Assembly (NCBI GenBank): GCA_944326325.1
Contig: CALVDQ010000007.1
Span: 43,047-107,046 of the forward strand
Direction: 5' to 3'
Source: an uncultured Bacteroidales bacterium
GTDB taxonomy: Bacteria > Bacteroidota > Bacteroidia > Bacteroidales > UBA932
DNA length: 64,000 nucleotides
The position numbers were made by a program, and so were the translations under genes. The notes under the pieces were generated by a model. That model made no database searches and was not told the DNA's origin. It saw only the letters and a list, made by a program, of their open reading frames with translations. Position 1 is the stretch's first letter; each line of letters opens with the position of its first letter. Positions 63,101-64,000 of the stretch are shown here, in pieces.

Positions 63101-63309
63101 TTATATATAAGCAATCTAATCTTTCTTTTTCTTGCTGTCGCTACCTGTAAAGCAAGGCAGATAATATCAATTCTCTGGTCTCCGTCTGAATTACCACATT
63201 TTTTGAGTTATGAAAGTTATTATATATAGACTTTTAATTTCGTTACTCAAAAAATATTCAGTTTTTCAAGGTTATGGCAGGGAGGGTTTCTTCTTTCCTC
63301 CCCGTCCAT

Positions 63310-63918
63310 TTAGAAGTTCTTTAGCGATATGAATGTCTTACGCAGTATCATCACGCAGGCTGTATTCTTGCCGTCAATGTATCTGCTTTCCCTCTTAACC
63401 TCGTACCATTCGTCTATATCAGTTGCCTTTGCCGTCCTCTTGATTCCGAGACTGTCGTATATCTTCTGGAGTTCCGATTTCACTTTGGCTGACGGAATCC
63501 ATGTCTGCTTCTTCAGTGCAATGTCGAGCATCTCCACCACCTTGACCGCAAAGTTCTTCTGGCTCTCCGCTATCAGTCTGCGTCTTATGTTCGACTGGTG
63601 GTATTTCATCTTCCTTACCTCATCCGCTCCTATCTTCTCGTATGCCTCCTTCACAAGCGGATTCTTCGTCTCTATCAGAACTCTCTCCGTACTCGGTCGG
63701 AAGCATATCTGCGGCTCGTTGTCCCTTATCTTGCAGTACCTCTCGAACAGGTCTTTGAACTTTGCCCTCTGTGAGAATACCGCTTCCGTTTTCGGCTCTG
63801 AATAACTGTCGCTGTTCGTTATCTCCATCCCTTGATTCCTTATCGCATCCTCCACCGTGTTGCCTGCCGTGTAGATGCCGTTCACTGTCTTCCAGTTCAC
63901 TATCTCGTGTTTTGCCAT
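63310..63918 (-). CDS. Conserved-looking protein of unknown function
   Basis: 202 residues from ATG 63918, which has AAGGGGACAGG just upstream. The frame stays open to the window edge without another ATG, so the gene could begin earlier. I do not recognise the family. It is rich in Lys and Arg (IRRRLIAESQKNFAVKVVEM; LKKQTWIPSAKVKSELQKIY), with a likely winged-helix-type segment near residue 150 (QKIYDSLGIKRTAKATDIDE) and no membrane helix or signal. This looks like a DNA-binding or replication-type protein of a mobile element, but that is a guess. Base composition is lower in G+C than the PUL. Confidence 0.6.
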   Translation of the reverse strand: MAKHEIVNWKTVNGIYTAGNTVEDAIRNQGMEITNSDSYSEPKTEAVFSQRAKFKDLFERYCKIRDNEPQICFRPSTERVLIETKNPLVKEAYEKIGADEVRKMKYHQSNIRRRLIAESQKNFAVKVVEMLDIALKKQTWIPSAKVKSELQKIYDSLGIKRTAKATDIDEWYEVKRESRYIDGKNTACVMILRKTFISLKNF

Positions 63919-64000
63919 GTTCCTGTCCCCTTGCTCAATATGCAGTTGGACGGTATCTCTTCCATTCAGTCCGTGAGGTATATTGCACCCTCTGGGGCTG

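Larger units (their letters stand above)
62857..63309. other. 453-base A+T-rich gap
   Basis: It contains the MNT promoter element, a near-perfect inverted repeat (62898-62921), and an imperfect inverted repeat (63058-63100). A plus-strand frame at 63041-63229 of 62 codons has a hydrophobic run but no start signal or relative I know. I see no other gene. Confidence 0.5.

Noticed and set aside
63041..63229. 62-codon plus-strand ORF with a hydrophobic run
   Set aside because: No ribosome binding site or relative, and it overlaps an inverted repeat. The hydrophobic run could be chance in A+T-rich DNA.
1..64000. CRISPR arrays, complete insertion sequences, integrases or prophage genes
   Set aside because: I saw no evenly spaced repeats, no transposase or integrase motifs and no phage structural genes on either strand. 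The remnants listed are not enough to call an element.

Overview
The window is a stretch of a Bacteroidales-type chromosome (phylum Bacteroidota). The evidence is paired SusC/SusD genes, the Bacteroidota forms of BamA, BamD, Skp/OmpH and RNA polymerase omega, a LysM plus periplasmic-binding fusion, and repeated promoters of the Bacteroidota form TTG-N19-TAnnTTTG. The base composition is fairly G+C rich through most of the window, as in Alistipes/Rikenellaceae-like or related uncultured Bacteroidales, but I cannot fix the genus. The last ~2 kb looks clearly more A+T rich.

Layout. (1) 1-6.6 kb: 3' part of a GH20 hexosaminidase, glyA, a SpoU-type RNA methylase, a Ca2+-type P-ATPase and a divergent AraC regulator. 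(2) 6.8-15 kb: a small carbohydrate locus with a TlpA-like lipoprotein, a GH3 gene destroyed by an internal deletion, a DUF4886-GH3 fusion enzyme and a GH2 galactosidase. (3) 15.1-31.7 kb: housekeeping genes. These are HU, a 30-residue ribosomal-type basic peptide, RNase G, remnants of two divergent surface-protein genes, Fur, SDR, trxB-bamD-rpoZ-recN, a LysM/periplasmic-binding protein with a GT4 glycosyltransferase, OmpH, pdxJ, nadK, uppS and bamA. (4) 31.8-33.4 kb: a second OmpH/Skp and a flavodoxin-fold oxidoreductase. (5) 33.8-59.7 kb: one same-strand polysaccharide utilisation locus (PUL) of 12 genes behind a consensus promoter. (6) 59.7-64 kb: a scarred, partly A+T-rich tail with a DUF4143-like fragment, a PepSY-like lipoprotein, a broken FISUMP-like gene, an MNT-HEPN module with a frameshifted HEPN gene, and an unidentified protein.

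The PUL is the centre of interest. It has two SusC/SusD pairs, a DUF1735/DUF4361-type lipoprotein, an agarase-like clan GH-A enzyme, an Ig/PKD-type surface glycan-binding lipoprotein, a right-handed beta-helix lyase/hydrolase, a GH88-GH2 fusion of 1,186 residues, a GH5 enzyme, a PL38/alginate-lyase-family enzyme, a GH2 beta-glucuronidase-like enzyme and a GH3 beta-glucosidase. Two lyase-type folds plus an unsaturated-uronyl hydrolase joined to an exo-acting GH2 point to a uronic-acid-containing polymer with beta-linked neutral sugars. The exact glycan cannot be read from sequence. A run of nine G near the start of the first SusC gene is placed so that gaining or losing one G stops translation within a few codons, so the locus may be phase variable.

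At least four places show decay: the chimeric GH3 at 8.8-9.5 kb, the head-to-head gene fragments at 17.2-17.8 kb, and the remnants at 59.7-60.0 and 61.8-62.1 kb. The HEPN frameshift is a fifth, smaller lesion.
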